From positions 1 to 10,219 of the forward strand of contig CAMGJH010000012.1 in the NCBI GenBank assembly GCA_946056345.1: a stretch of 10,219 nucleotides of DNA, read 5' to 3'. The translations under genes were made by a program, and so were the position numbers. The stretch's first letter is position 1. Every line of letters starts with the position of its first letter. The notes beneath the pieces were generated by a model that was not told the origin of the DNA, made no database searches, and saw only the letters and a program-made list of their open reading frames with translations. This document shows positions 1-7,039 of this stretch, in pieces. The stretch is from an uncultured Lentisphaeraceae bacterium (lineage in GTDB: Bacteria; Verrucomicrobiota; Kiritimatiellia; RFP12; DVOR01).

Positions 1-10
1 GGCGGGCGCG

Positions 11-48
11 GCCGGAGGGCTTGGGGGCGAGCAGCCCCCACACCCGGC
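11..48 (-). terminator. Possible hairpin downstream of uppP
   Basis: Just past the uppP stop codon on the minus strand there is a two-part stem. The outer stem pairs GCCGG (11-15) with CCGGC (44-48). The inner stem pairs TGGGGGC (22-28) with GCCCCCA (34-40) around a 5-base loop. No T-run follows, so this would not be a classical intrinsic terminator. It may be a 3' stabilising hairpin or chance pairing in very GC-rich DNA. Positions 1-49 hold no gene I can support. Confidence 0.3.
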
Positions 49-49
49 G

Positions 50-844
50 TTAGAGGAGGCAAAGGGCGGCGAGGCCGAGGAGGAGGCAATAGGGGCCAAA
101 GAGCCAGAAGCGGTCGCGATTGAGGAGGCGGACCATCCAGGCGACGCTGGCGTAGCCGAGGGCGGCGGCGGTGAGGAAGCCGAGGATGGCGAGGCCTGGG
201 GTCAGGCCGGCAAAGGCGCTTTCGCCCTCGCCGCCAAGGGCTTTGAGGAGGTGGAGGGCGTTGCCGGCAAGGATGATGGGAACGACCATCAGGAAGGAGA
301 AGGCGGCGGCTTTCTCGCGGTCAAGCCCGAGGAAGCGGGCGACGGAGAGGGTCGAGCCGCTACGGGAGATGCCCGGGAGCATCGCGAAGGCCTGGGCGAT
401 GCCCATCGCGAGGGCCGCGCGCCAGGAGACAGGACGGCGGAGGTCGCGCCCGAGAAAGCGGGTGGAAAGGAGGAGGAGGCCGGTAAAGAGGAGGGCGCAG
501 GCGACAAAGCGGGGGGTGTCGGCGAGGGCTTCGAGGCGCGCTTCGGCGGCGAGGCCGAGGAGCACGGCGGGAATCATCGAGAGGAGGACGGCCCCGGCGA
601 AGCGCCAGGCTTCGGGGTCGCGCCGGAAGAGACCGAGGAGGGTCTTGGCGATGAAGGAGCGGTCGTAGGCGAAGACGGCGAGGAGGGTGCCGGCGTGGAG
701 GAGAAGCTCGATGCCTAGACCGCTGATAGCCTTGAAGCCGAGGAGCTCTTTGGCCAGGACGAGGTGCCCGGAAGAGCTGACAGGGAGGAACTCGGTGAGG
801 CCTTGGACGGCGGCGAGGAGGAGCATCTTGAGGGCATCGGTCAT
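50..844 (-). CDS. uppP: Undecaprenyl-diphosphate phosphatase UppP (BacA family)
   Basis: This integral membrane enzyme removes a phosphate from undecaprenyl pyrophosphate, recycling the lipid carrier for peptidoglycan and other envelope polymers. The 264-residue length is usual for the family. Both family signatures are present. The first is QGLTEFLPVSSSGH at residues 14-27, with the catalytic Glu18 and His27. The second is PGISRSGST at 157-165, with the essential Arg161. Most of the rest is hydrophobic segments (about 7 or 8), including a C-terminal helix that ends the protein. The ATG at 842-844 places the first motif at the normal depth. Only a weak AGG-like ribosome site precedes it, and the peptidase stop lies 9 bases upstream, so translational coupling is likely. 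It is the last gene of the coaE-rho-ubiA-M16-uppP run. Its product, undecaprenyl phosphate, is the kind of acceptor the UbiA-type enzyme two genes upstream would use. Confidence 0.97.
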   Translation of the reverse strand: MTDALKMLLLAAVQGLTEFLPVSSSGHLVLAKELLGFKAISGLGIELLLHAGTLLAVFAYDRSFIAKTLLGLFRRDPEAWRFAGAVLLSMIPAVLLGLAAEARLEALADTPRFVACALLFTGLLLLSTRFLGRDLRRPVSWRAALAMGIAQAFAMLPGISRSGSTLSVARFLGLDREKAAAFSFLMVVPIILAGNALHLLKALGGEGESAFAGLTPGLAILGFLTAAALGYASVAWMVRLLNRDRFWLFGPYCLLLGLAALCLL

Positions 845-853
845 AGCGGAAAC

Positions 854-2125
854 CTAGTGGACGAGGCGGCCCCAGGCGGCGGCCGGGGAGCGGGTGCCTT
901 CGGGGAGGATGGCGGTGAGGGCGAGGTTGCCGGGGGAGAAGACCTGCTCGGCGCAGGCGCGGATCTCCTCGGCCGTGATGGCGCGCAGTTGGGCGAGGCG
1001 CGCGGCGGGGTCGACAGGCAGACCGAAGAGGGTGCGGCTGGCGACGAACCAGAGGGGCGCCTCGTCGAGGCGGAGGCGGAAGCGGCCGCAGAGGTAATCG
1101 CGCGTGCGGCGGAGTTCGGCGGCGCTGAGGGGTTTGGAGGCCACGCGGCGGCACTCGGCGAGGATGGCACGGGCGCAGGTGAGGGCCTGGTCGGGGGCGC
1201 AACCGGCGTTAATGGCCAACAGGCCGCAGTCGGGCATCTGCGAGACGCCGCTGGAGATGTTGTAGCAGAGGCCGCGCTTCTCGCGGATGCTCTGGAAGAG
1301 GCGGCTCATCATCGTCTCGCCCAGGAGGCAGGAGAGGGCCGCGAGGGCGGGCGGGTTCTCGACGGCTTGCCAGGGGCCGGTGCGCCAGCCGAGGGCGAGC
1401 TGGGCCTGCTGGATGCCGGCGCGGCGCTCGACGCAGAGGGGGTCGAGGGGGATGGCGCGGGAGAAGGGCTCGGGCTCGCACAAGGTGGGCGCGGCGGTGA
1501 GGTGATGCGTGAGGCGCTCGACGTCGGCCACGCAGCGCGCGGGGTCGATGCGGCCAACGAAGGCGAAGAGGGTGCGGCTGGGGGCGTATTGGCCGCGCCA
1601 GTAGCTCAGGAGCGCCTCACGCGGCATCGAGCGGATACCCTCGATCGTGCCGAGGATGGGGCGACCGAGGGGGTGGCCGGACCAGATTTGCGCGACGAGG
1701 CGGTCGACGGCCACGCTGTCGGGCTGGTCTTCGTACATCCGGATTTCTTCGCAGATGACCTGGCGCTCGCGGTCGAGCTCCTTGGGGTCGAAGGTGGCGT
1801 GGTAGAAGAGGTCGGTGAGGACGTCGAGGGCGACGGCGGCCTTGTCGTATGGCACCTTGGCGTAGTAGCAGGTGTGGTCGCGGTCGGTGTAGGCGTTGAG
1901 GGAACCGCCCTGGCCCTCGATGGCCTGGGTGAGGGCCTTGGCCGAGCGGCGCTCGGTGCCCTTGAAGAGCATGTGCTCGATGAAGTGGCTGGCGCCGTTC
2001 ACGGCCTCCCACTCGTTGCGCGCGCCGACGCGGGCGTAGATGGCCACGCGCACGCTCTCGGCGTCAGGCTTGGGGAGGGTGAGGACGCGGATGCCGTTGG
2101 GCAGCGTCGTGAGCTGGTGCGTCAT
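854..2125 (-). CDS. M16 family zinc peptidase (pitrilysin/processing peptidase type)
   Basis: Predicted zinc metallopeptidase of the insulinase/M16 family. The inverted zinc motif HFIEH is at residues 47-51 (His47, Glu50, His51). The third ligand is expected in the CEEI segment about 75 residues later (Glu126 or Glu127), as in family members. The region around it (RQVICEEIRMYED) is typical of the bacterial YmxG/processing-peptidase-like subgroup. At 423 residues it has the N-terminal catalytic half and a C-terminal half without a second HxxEH, the usual single-chain M16B layout. I see no convincing signal peptide, so it is probably cytoplasmic. The start at 2123-2125 lies 3 bases after the ubiA stop and has no Shine-Dalgarno match; translation probably depends on coupling. 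Substrate unknown. Confidence 0.95.
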   Translation of the reverse strand: MTHQLTTLPNGIRVLTLPKPDAESVRVAIYARVGARNEWEAVNGASHFIEHMLFKGTERRSAKALTQAIEGQGGSLNAYTDRDHTCYYAKVPYDKAAVALDVLTDLFYHATFDPKELDRERQVICEEIRMYEDQPDSVAVDRLVAQIWSGHPLGRPILGTIEGIRSMPREALLSYWRGQYAPSRTLFAFVGRIDPARCVADVERLTHHLTAAPTLCEPEPFSRAIPLDPLCVERRAGIQQAQLALGWRTGPWQAVENPPALAALSCLLGETMMSRLFQSIREKRGLCYNISSGVSQMPDCGLLAINAGCAPDQALTCARAILAECRRVASKPLSAAELRRTRDYLCGRFRLRLDEAPLWFVASRTLFGLPVDPAARLAQLRAITAEEIRACAEQVFSPGNLALTAILPEGTRSPAAAWGRLVH

Positions 2126-2128
2126 AGG

Positions 2129-3172
2129 CTAGCGCAGGAGGGCCACGCAGAGGGCAAGCCAGGCGACCAGGGCGCAGAGCAGGGGCGGGTCGCGGAAGAG
2201 GGCGCTTTCGGGGTTGCCGGTGGCGCGCTCGCCATAGGTCAGGCGCAGAAAGCGGAAGAGACCGAAGAGGACGAGCGGGAGGAGCCAGATGAGCGCGTTG
2301 GTGCCGAACTTTGCGGCGGTGGCCGGGGAACAGGCATAGAGGCTGTAGGCGGCAATGGTGCTAGCGGCAGAGAGGATGATCTCGAGGTCGAGGATGCGCC
2401 CCTCGGCAGCCGGCAGCTGAGGGGAGGTTTTGAGGAAGCTCATCGCGCGGCGCTTGCACAGCGCCACGAAGAGCGCGCCCAGGAAGACGCACAGCAGCAG
2501 CCAGCCAGAACACGGCACATCAATCGCCGCCGCGCCGGCCAAAGCCCGCAGGACGAAGCCCGCAGCCACGGTCATCGCCGCAATCTCGGTGCCCAGCCGC
2601 CGCGCCACGAAGGTGTAGAAGGGCTGGAGGAGCACGTAGGCCGCCGCCACCCAGAGGAAGGGCGAGGCGAAGCCGCACTCGCGCCCCACCTGCCAAGCCG
2701 CCGCCAAGCCCAGCACCAGGCAACAGCCCAGCAGAACACCGGCGGCACCGGCCGAGACCTTGCGGGCGGCCAGGGGGCGCTCCTTGCGCAGGGGGTTGCG
2801 CGCGTCGCTGGCGAGGTCGGCCAGGTCGTTGAGCACGTAGGCCGCGCCGGAGAGAAGGACGAAGGCGATGAAGGCCAGGCCCAGGCGCTCCTGGAGGTAG
2901 ATGGGGTCCCAGGGGCTCGAGCAGGGACAGGCGCTAGCGTGGGCGCTCTTGTCGAAGAAGGCGAAGAAGGGCGCGGCCAGGAGGAGCAGGTTCTTGACCC
3001 ACTGCCCGGGGCGCAGGCACTTGACCAGGTCGACGAGGCGGTTGGTGTAGAGCGCCTCGCAGCCCTCGTGGTCGGACCAGTCGGCGCTTTCGCCGAAGGT
3101 GCGCGAGGCACTCTTGCGGGGCTTGGCCGAGCGGTGGTAGACGCGCCCGGTGTTCTTGCGATTGTCAGCCAT
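2129..3172 (-). CDS. UbiA-family prenyltransferase, decaprenyl-phosphate phosphoribosyltransferase-like
   Basis: A membrane prenyltransferase-fold protein of 347 residues. In sequence it resembles the group that transfers phosphoribosyl from PRPP to a polyprenyl phosphate. Supporting segments are LRPGQWVKN (53-61), the Asp-rich NDLADLASD (115-123) followed by NPLRKERPLA (126-135), GFVLRALAGAAAIDVP (205-220), KRR (240-242), and the C-terminal LFGLFRFLRLTYGERATGNPE stretch (302-322) ending in LFRDPP. About eight hydrophobic segments are visible. A basic, polar tail of about 45 residues precedes the first conserved segment, and a Cys-containing insert (AHASACPC, 78-85) follows the first helix. 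The start at 3170-3172 has a good AAGGAG ribosome site 7 bases upstream, which supports the long N-terminus. The second Asp-rich motif is not obvious; Glu196 lies near its expected place. Other UbiA specificities (haem, quinone) fit the sequence less well. It sits between rho and the M16 gene in one operon. Confidence 0.87.
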   Translation of the reverse strand: MADNRKNTGRVYHRSAKPRKSASRTFGESADWSDHEGCEALYTNRLVDLVKCLRPGQWVKNLLLLAAPFFAFFDKSAHASACPCSSPWDPIYLQERLGLAFIAFVLLSGAAYVLNDLADLASDARNPLRKERPLAARKVSAGAAGVLLGCCLVLGLAAAWQVGRECGFASPFLWVAAAYVLLQPFYTFVARRLGTEIAAMTVAAGFVLRALAGAAAIDVPCSGWLLLCVFLGALFVALCKRRAMSFLKTSPQLPAAEGRILDLEIILSAASTIAAYSLYACSPATAAKFGTNALIWLLPLVLFGLFRFLRLTYGERATGNPESALFRDPPLLCALVAWLALCVALLR

Positions 3173-3197
3173 AGAGATTCTCCTTGCGGGGCGGCGC

Positions 3198-4997
3198 TTA
3201 GCGCGCGTCGCCCTCCTTGATGCTCATCAGGAACTCGGCGTTCGCGCCGGTCAGGCGCAGGCGCTTGAGGACCGAATCCATCGCCTCGCTCGGGCCGATG
3301 GAGGTGAGGACCTTGCGCATCGCCCAGATACGCGAGAGTTCGTCGGGGTGGACCAGGAGGTCCTCCTTTCGGGTGCCGGACTGCTCGATGTTGATGGCCG
3401 GGAAGATACGGCGGTCGGAGAGGAGGCGGTCGAGCCGCAGCTCCATATTGCCGGTTCCCTTGAACTCCTCGAAGATCACGTCGTCCATCTTGCTGCCGGT
3501 CTCGATGAGGGCGGTGGCCAAGATGGTGAGCGAGCCACCGAACTCGATGTTGCGCGCCGCGCCGAAGAAGCGCTTGGGCTTGTGCATCGCGTTGGCATCC
3601 AGACCGCCGGAGAGGATTTTGCCCGAGTGCGGGGCGGCAGTGTTATAGGCGCGCGCCAGGCGGGTGATGGAGTCCAAGAGGATGACCACGTCCTTGCCGC
3701 TCTCGACCTTGCGCTTGGCCACCTCGATGACCATCTCGGAGACGGCGCAGTGGCGCTGGGGCTCCTCGTCGAAGGTGGAGTAGAAGACCTCGGCCTTCGT
3801 GTTGCGCTGCATATCGGTCACTTCCTCGGGGCGCTCGTCGATGAGCAGAATCATCAGCTCCACGTCCGGGTAGTTCGCGCTGATGGCGTTGGCGATCTTC
3901 TGCAGCAGCACGGTCTTACCGGTGCGCGGCGGGGCCACGATGAGCCCGCGCTGACCGAAGCCCACGGGCGCAAAGAGGTCCATCACGCGCGTGCTCATCT
4001 CCTGCTTGGTCGTCTCCAAAAGAATGCGCCGGTCCGGGAAGATAGGCGTGAGATACTCGAAGTGCGCGATGCGCTTGGCCTGCTCCACGGGCAACTCGTT
4101 GATAAGCGTGACGTTGGCGAGTGCAAAGAACTTATCGCGGTCGCGCGGCTCGCGGATGGGGCCCTCGACCAGGTCGCCGGTGCGCAGCCCGTGGCGGCGA
4201 ATCTGCTGCTGGCTCACGAAGACATCCTCGGGGAACTGCAGGTAGTTGTTCGCCGCTGAGCGCAGGAAGCCGAAGCCGCCGTTGACCAGCTCGAGGGTGC
4301 CGGTGGCCACCACCGTCCCCCGCCGCTTGAGGTGCACGCGGATGAGTTCCATAATCACCTCGTGCCGGCGCATATTGATGGCGTCCTCCGCGCGGTCCGG
4401 CGGCAGACGGCTCACCAGTTCCTCGAAGGGCACGCTCTCGAGCTGCTTGAGGTAGAGTGGCGGCGTCTCCGGCGGCAGGGGCTCATACTGCGGCACCGGC
4501 GGCTCTGCCGGCTGCCCCTGCGGCGCCTCTCGATAGCCCTGGCGCGCCATCTTCCGCCGCTCCCAACGCGACTTCTTCCGCTCCCAGCGGTTCTGCCCCT
4601 GCGGCGCTTCGGCCACCGGTTCAACCGGCTCGGGCTGCACGGGCTGGGCCGGCGCGCTCTCGACTGGCTCCTCGCCGGGCATCTCGTCAAACTCCGGCAA
4701 CGCCGCCGCCACCTCCGAGGTCAACTCCGGCCCAGGCGTCATCGAGGGCACCCCGCCATCAATCATCGGCAACGCGGCCGCCGGCGCAGGCATCGGCATC
4801 GGCTGCTCGGCCTCCGGCACGGGCGCTGCCGCCATAGGGGCCACCTCGGCCGGACGCTGTTTCGGGGGCCGCCCACGCGGACGGGCCATCCGCCCGCCAC
4901 CATTCTCCGCCGCGCCCTCGGCCTCCATCTTCTTGGGTCTTGCCACCCGGCGTGCCCGAAACGCAGGTCCTTGCGCCTGTGTCTGCTCTGCTTCCAT
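3198..4997 (-). CDS. rho: Transcription termination factor Rho with a long N-terminal extension
   Basis: Hexameric RNA helicase/ATPase that terminates transcription. The conserved Rho body occupies roughly residues 182-599. It has an RNA-binding cold-shock-like fold with [14 protein letters not shown] (240-253) and DVFVS (258-262), a P-loop APPRTGKT (355-362, Lys361), a Walker B region [16 protein letters not shown] (381-396), the [10 protein letters not shown] segment (443-452), and the [10 protein letters not shown]-loop (540-548). At 599 residues it exceeds E. coli Rho (419) by about 180, nearly all of it N-terminal. That extension is Pro/Ala/Glu-rich and looks disordered. It carries an AT-hook-like RPRGRPPK (39-46) and a tandem basic motif RWERKK/RWERRK (137-148). 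The start at 4995-4997 has AAGGA 7 bases upstream. It lies 9 bases after coaE and 25 before ubiA, so it is probably cotranscribed with both. Confidence 0.98.
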   Translation of the reverse strand: MEAEQTQAQGPAFRARRVARPKKMEAEGAAENGGGRMARPRGRPPKQRPAEVAPMAAAPVPEAEQPMPMPAPAAALPMIDGGVPSMTPGPELTSEVAAALPEFDEMPGEEPVESAPAQPVQPEPVEPVAEAPQGQNRWERKKSRWERRKMARQGYREAPQGQPAEPPVPQYEPLPPETPPLYLKQLESVPFEELVSRLPPDRAEDAINMRRHEVIMELIRVHLKRRGTVVATGTLELVNGGFGFLRSAANNYLQFPEDVFVSQQQIRRHGLRTGDLVEGPIREPRDRDKFFALANVTLINELPVEQAKRIAHFEYLTPIFPDRRILLETTKQEMSTRVMDLFAPVGFGQRGLIVAPPRTGKTVLLQKIANAISANYPDVELMILLIDERPEEVTDMQRNTKAEVFYSTFDEEPQRHCAVSEMVIEVAKRKVESGKDVVILLDSITRLARAYNTAAPHSGKILSGGLDANAMHKPKRFFGAARNIEFGGSLTILATALIETGSKMDDVIFEEFKGTGNMELRLDRLLSDRRIFPAINIEQSGTRKEDLLVHPDELSRIWAMRKVLTSIGPSEAMDSVLKRLRLTGANAEFLMSIKEGDAR

Positions 4998-5006
4998 GCG
5001 AGTTCC

Positions 5007-5621
5007 TTACTTGCTCCCTGCGCGGTCATCGCTCCGGATTGCCGCCAGGACCTCTTCAACCTGCGCCTTGAGCGCATCCAAATCGTCTGTATCGTTGTGC
5101 AGCACCCACTGCGCGCGCCGCGCCTTCTCGGCGACGGGCATCTGCGAAGCCAACCGTGCCCGCGCCTGCGCCTCGCTCATTCCGCGCTTCTCCACCATCC
5201 GCCGCACCTGCGTGGCCTCCGAGGCCGCCACGCACACCACGACCGGCCACGCCGCCTCCCAGCCGCACTCATAGAGCAGCGCCGCCGAGAAGATGCTCAC
5301 CTCCCCCGCTTGCGCCTCCCCCAGCCAACGCGCCACCGCCGCGCGCACCAACGGGTGTACAATCGCCTCCAACGCCCGCCGCGCCTGCGCGTCCCCAAAG
5401 ACCCGCTCAGCCAACGCCCTGCGGTCAATCCCCCCATCGCTCCCCAACACCTCGCGCCCGAAGCGCGCCACGATTGGCCCCACCGCCTCGCCCCCCGGTG
5501 CCTCCAGCGCCCAGACCACGCGGTCGGCATCCAGCACACGGCACCCGCAGGCCCGGAAACAGGCCTCCGCCATACTCTTACCGCACGCAATGCCGCCCGT
5601 TAGGGCCACTTGAGATGTCAT
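5007..5621 (-). CDS. coaE: Dephospho-CoA kinase
   Basis: Catalyses the last step of coenzyme A synthesis, ATP-dependent phosphorylation of the 3'-hydroxyl of dephospho-CoA. The P-loop GGIACGKS is at residues 9-16. The VLDADRVV segment (29-36) carries Asp33, the expected catalytic base. VHPLV (88-92), the SAALLYE lid-region segment (112-118, usually PLLFE) and the C-terminal Q-x-x-R/LASQMP region (138-162) are all in order. The 204-residue length is normal. The ATG at 5619-5621 is right for the P-loop position but has no clear Shine-Dalgarno sequence. A candidate promoter lies about 75-105 bases upstream, making this the first gene of the coaE-rho-ubiA-M16-uppP operon. Confidence 0.95.
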   Translation of the reverse strand: MTSQVALTGGIACGKSMAEACFRACGCRVLDADRVVWALEAPGGEAVGPIVARFGREVLGSDGGIDRRALAERVFGDAQARRALEAIVHPLVRAAVARWLGEAQAGEVSIFSAALLYECGWEAAWPVVVCVAASEATQVRRMVEKRGMSEAQARARLASQMPVAEKARRAQWVLHNDTDDLDALKAQVEEVLAAIRSDDRAGSK

Positions 5622-5697
5622 CGTAAACCAATAAAGACAAGGGGAAATACAGGCTCATCCGCCCGCAGAAGTTCGGCCACTCCGCCAAAACGCACAC

Positions 5698-5727
5698 ACT
5701 ATACCAAAAGCCCGGCCGCCTCTGCAA
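5698..5727 (-). promoter_or_regulatory. Candidate sigma-70 type promoter for the coaE-rho operon
   Basis: Read on the minus strand, TTGCAG (5722-5727) is followed after 18 bases by TATAGT (5698-5703). TGG directly before it gives an extended -10 (TGGTATAGT). A start about 7 bases downstream would leave a leader of about 70 bases before the coaE ATG at 5621. The same GGTATAGT is found upstream of the lipoprotein gene at 9903-9910. The 10-mer CTTTTCCCTA lies just upstream (5729-5738, minus strand) and recurs before the ATPase promoter. The -35 match is weak; the extended -10 is the main support. Confidence 0.55.
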
Positions 5728-5749
5728 CTAGGGAAAAGTCGACAGAGAG

Positions 5750-5878
5750 CAGTTGACAGTCGACAGTCGCTAACGCGACGGCCCGGCGTGGAGGGAAACC
5801 GTGACACCCCCGCCCTCAGACGCAGGCCAATCCGTCGCGGAACGCGCCCCTGCCGACTGTCGACTGGCGACTGCCGAC
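5750..5878. repeat. Intergenic inverted heptamer-array element, copy A
   Basis: The left arm is a run of 7-bp units: CAGTTGA (5750), CAGTCGA (5757), CAGTCGC (5764), then TAACGCG (5771). The right arm has units TGCCGAC (5851), TGTCGAC (5858), TGGCGAC (5865) and TGCCGAC (5872), which on the other strand read as CAGTCGN units. The arms are therefore inverted copies, pairing at about 18 of 21 positions. A second inverted pair lies inside: CGCGACGG (5774-5781) and CCGTCGCG (5832-5839). The core carries GAAACCG (5795-5801) and CTCAGACG (5815-5822), both shared with copy B. It fills the gap between the Nudix stop (5898) and the coaE promoter. It could form a long hairpin in RNA or single-stranded DNA. 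The family and function are unknown to me. Confidence 0.8.
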
Positions 5879-5897
5879 TCTGCGGCGGCAGCTGCCC

Positions 5898-6347
5898 TCA
5901 GTGCGCTTCCAAGTGCTGGCCGGGGCGCTCGAGCACGCGCGGCAGGTCGGCAATCAGGTGCGCGGGCAGGAGATTGGCCTCGCGCAGCGCCGCTTCGGTG
6001 AAGGGCACCCAGCGGAAGGTGATCCAGCCCTCCTGCGCGCTCACTTCGCCCCCCACCCCACGCAGTTCCGGCACCTCCATCGCAAAGAGGAGGTTGATCT
6101 CGCAGTGCGGTTCGCCCGCCTGCTCAAAGCGATTCTCGGCCACGGCCAGGAAGTCGCCCACGCGCGCCTCCAACCCCAGCTCCTCGCGCATCTCGCGCGC
6201 CAGCGCCACGCGGGCGGTCTCGCCGAACTCGATATGCCCGCCAGGCAGGTAGCAACGCCCGCCCGCCTTCGGCTGGCAGACCAACACCTGCCCTTCGCGC
6301 ACCAACACGCCCCGGGCAATCGTCTCGATATTCGCGTTCTCGTACAT
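5898..6347 (-). CDS. Nudix hydrolase
   Basis: A 149-residue Nudix-fold pyrophosphohydrolase that would cleave a nucleoside diphosphate linked to another group, using Mg2+ or Mn2+. The complete Nudix box runs from Gly37 to Leu59. Its ligands are Glu43, Arg51, Glu52, Glu55 and Glu56 (GHIEFGET... REMREELGL). The box is preceded by the usual CYLPGGHIE strand. Residues 110-127 (GWITFRWVPFTEAALREA) are also usual for the fold. The substrate cannot be told from sequence. The ATG at 6345-6347 puts the box at the normal depth; only a distant GGAG precedes it. The gene stands alone between repeat copies A and B: 166 bases separate it from ychJ and 276 from coaE, so it may have its own promoter or depend on read-through from asd-ychJ. 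Confidence 0.92.
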   Translation of the reverse strand: MYENANIETIARGVLVREGQVLVCQPKAGGRCYLPGGHIEFGETARVALAREMREELGLEARVGDFLAVAENRFEQAGEPHCEINLLFAMEVPELRGVGGEVSAQEGWITFRWVPFTEAALREANLLPAHLIADLPRVLERPGQHLEAH

Positions 6348-6349
6348 CG

Positions 6350-6370
6350 TTTGCTCGCTCCGCTCGCAAA
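6350..6370. repeat. Small GCTCGC repeat/dyad directly upstream of the Nudix start
   Basis: Two GCTCGC units (6353-6358 and 6362-6367) are separated by TCC. The outer pentamers TTTGC (6350-6354) and GCAAA (6366-6370) are an inverted pair. The dyad begins 3 bases from the Nudix ATG, so it lies in the leader and could affect initiation. It may equally be simple-sequence DNA. Confidence 0.35.
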
Positions 6371-6377
6371 TTGCCGT

Positions 6378-6504
6378 CAGCGGACAGCCGATAGCGGACA
6401 GCCGCTAACGCGACAGTGAAACCGCTGAGGCAACAAGAACAAGCTGTAACGGCTCAGACGGCCATTCCACCTCGAGCGCCAGCGCTGTCAGCTGTCCGCT
6501 GTCC
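6378..6504. repeat. Intergenic inverted heptamer-array element, copy B
   Basis: The left arm has units CAGCGGA (6378), CAGCCGA (6385), TAGCGGA (6392) and CAGCCGC (6399), then TAACGCG (6406), exactly the unit that closes the left arm of copy A. The right arm has units GCTGTCA (6484), GCTGTCC (6491) and GCTGTCC (6498). On the other strand these read as CAGCGGA and CAGCTGA, so the arms are inverted relatives. The core contains GAAACCG (6418-6424) and CTCAGACG (6453-6460) followed by GCCATTCC (6461-6468). Copy A has matching GAAACCG and CTCAGACG, then GGCCAATCC after a 3-base insertion. The element fills most of the gap between the Nudix start and the ychJ stop, its right arm ending 9 bases from that stop codon. 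Confidence 0.8.
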
Positions 6505-6513
6505 GCCGGGCGC

Positions 6514-7011
6514 TTACTTCCCGCAGCACTTCTTGTACTTCTTGCCCGAACCGCAAGGGCAGGGATCGTTGCGGCCGGGGCGGGGCTGCTCGTTGACGAT
6601 AGGCTTGGGCTTGACCAGCTCGCCGTCAATGAACTTCCACTGCCCGTCCACACGCTTGAAGAGCGAACGCTCGTGGTGCTCGAAGTCGGTCTTGTTCACG
6701 CGATAGCGCGCCACGAACTCGACCACGCCCTCGTCGTCGGCGGCCGTGCCGGCTTCGGTGGCGAGGACCTCCATTCCCAACCACTCGGAGCCCTCGGACC
6801 AGCGGCGGGAGGACTCGGCATCGAACTCCGCCTGCACCTGGGGGCCGGAGGAGTTGTAGAGGAAGTCGATATTATCGGTGGCGTAGGCGGCGTAGCGCGC
6901 GCGCATCAACTGCTCGGCCGTCTCGGCCTGGCGCGCACCATCCAAAATCGGTCCGCAGCAATCGGCCTTGGCCTTGCCGGACCCACAGGGGCAAAGAGAA
7001 GTATCAGACAT
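6514..7011 (-). CDS. YchJ-like SEC-C zinc-binding protein (UPF0225 type)
   Basis: A 165-residue protein with a SEC-C zinc motif at each end. The first has Cys7, Cys9, Cys18 and Cys19 ([13 protein letters not shown]). The second has Cys151, Cys153, Cys162 and Cys163 ([17 protein letters not shown]). Between them is a YchJ/NTF2-like middle domain, recognisable by the [21 protein letters not shown] segment (32-52) and the later ERSLFKR...GQWKFIDGE part. The same three-part layout and similar length are known for E. coli YchJ; the function of that family is not established. The start at 7009-7011 has an AAGGG-like site 4 bases upstream. It follows asd by 28 bases on the same strand, so cotranscription with asd is likely, but I see no functional link. 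Confidence 0.9.
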   Translation of the reverse strand: MSDTSLCPCGSGKAKADCCGPILDGARQAETAEQLMRARYAAYATDNIDFLYNSSGPQVQAEFDAESSRRWSEGSEWLGMEVLATEAGTAADDEGVVEFVARYRVNKTDFEHHERSLFKRVDGQWKFIDGELVKPKPIVNEQPRPGRNDPCPCGSGKKYKKCCGK

Positions 7012-7039
7012 AACGCCCTTCTATTCTATCGCGCGGGCC

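Noticed and set aside
764-3220. An 818-codon open frame on the plus strand
   Set aside because: It runs antisense through the 5' end of uppP, the M16 gene and ubiA, which have strong family motifs. Its product is low-complexity Gly/Ala/Glu/Val, as expected from GC-rich antisense DNA.
3150-4259. A 369-codon open frame on the plus strand
   Set aside because: Antisense to the conserved Rho body; no recognisable domain and no ribosome site.
4332-5603. A 423-codon Arg/His/Leu-rich open frame on the plus strand
   Set aside because: Antisense to rho and coaE; composition typical of a shadow frame.
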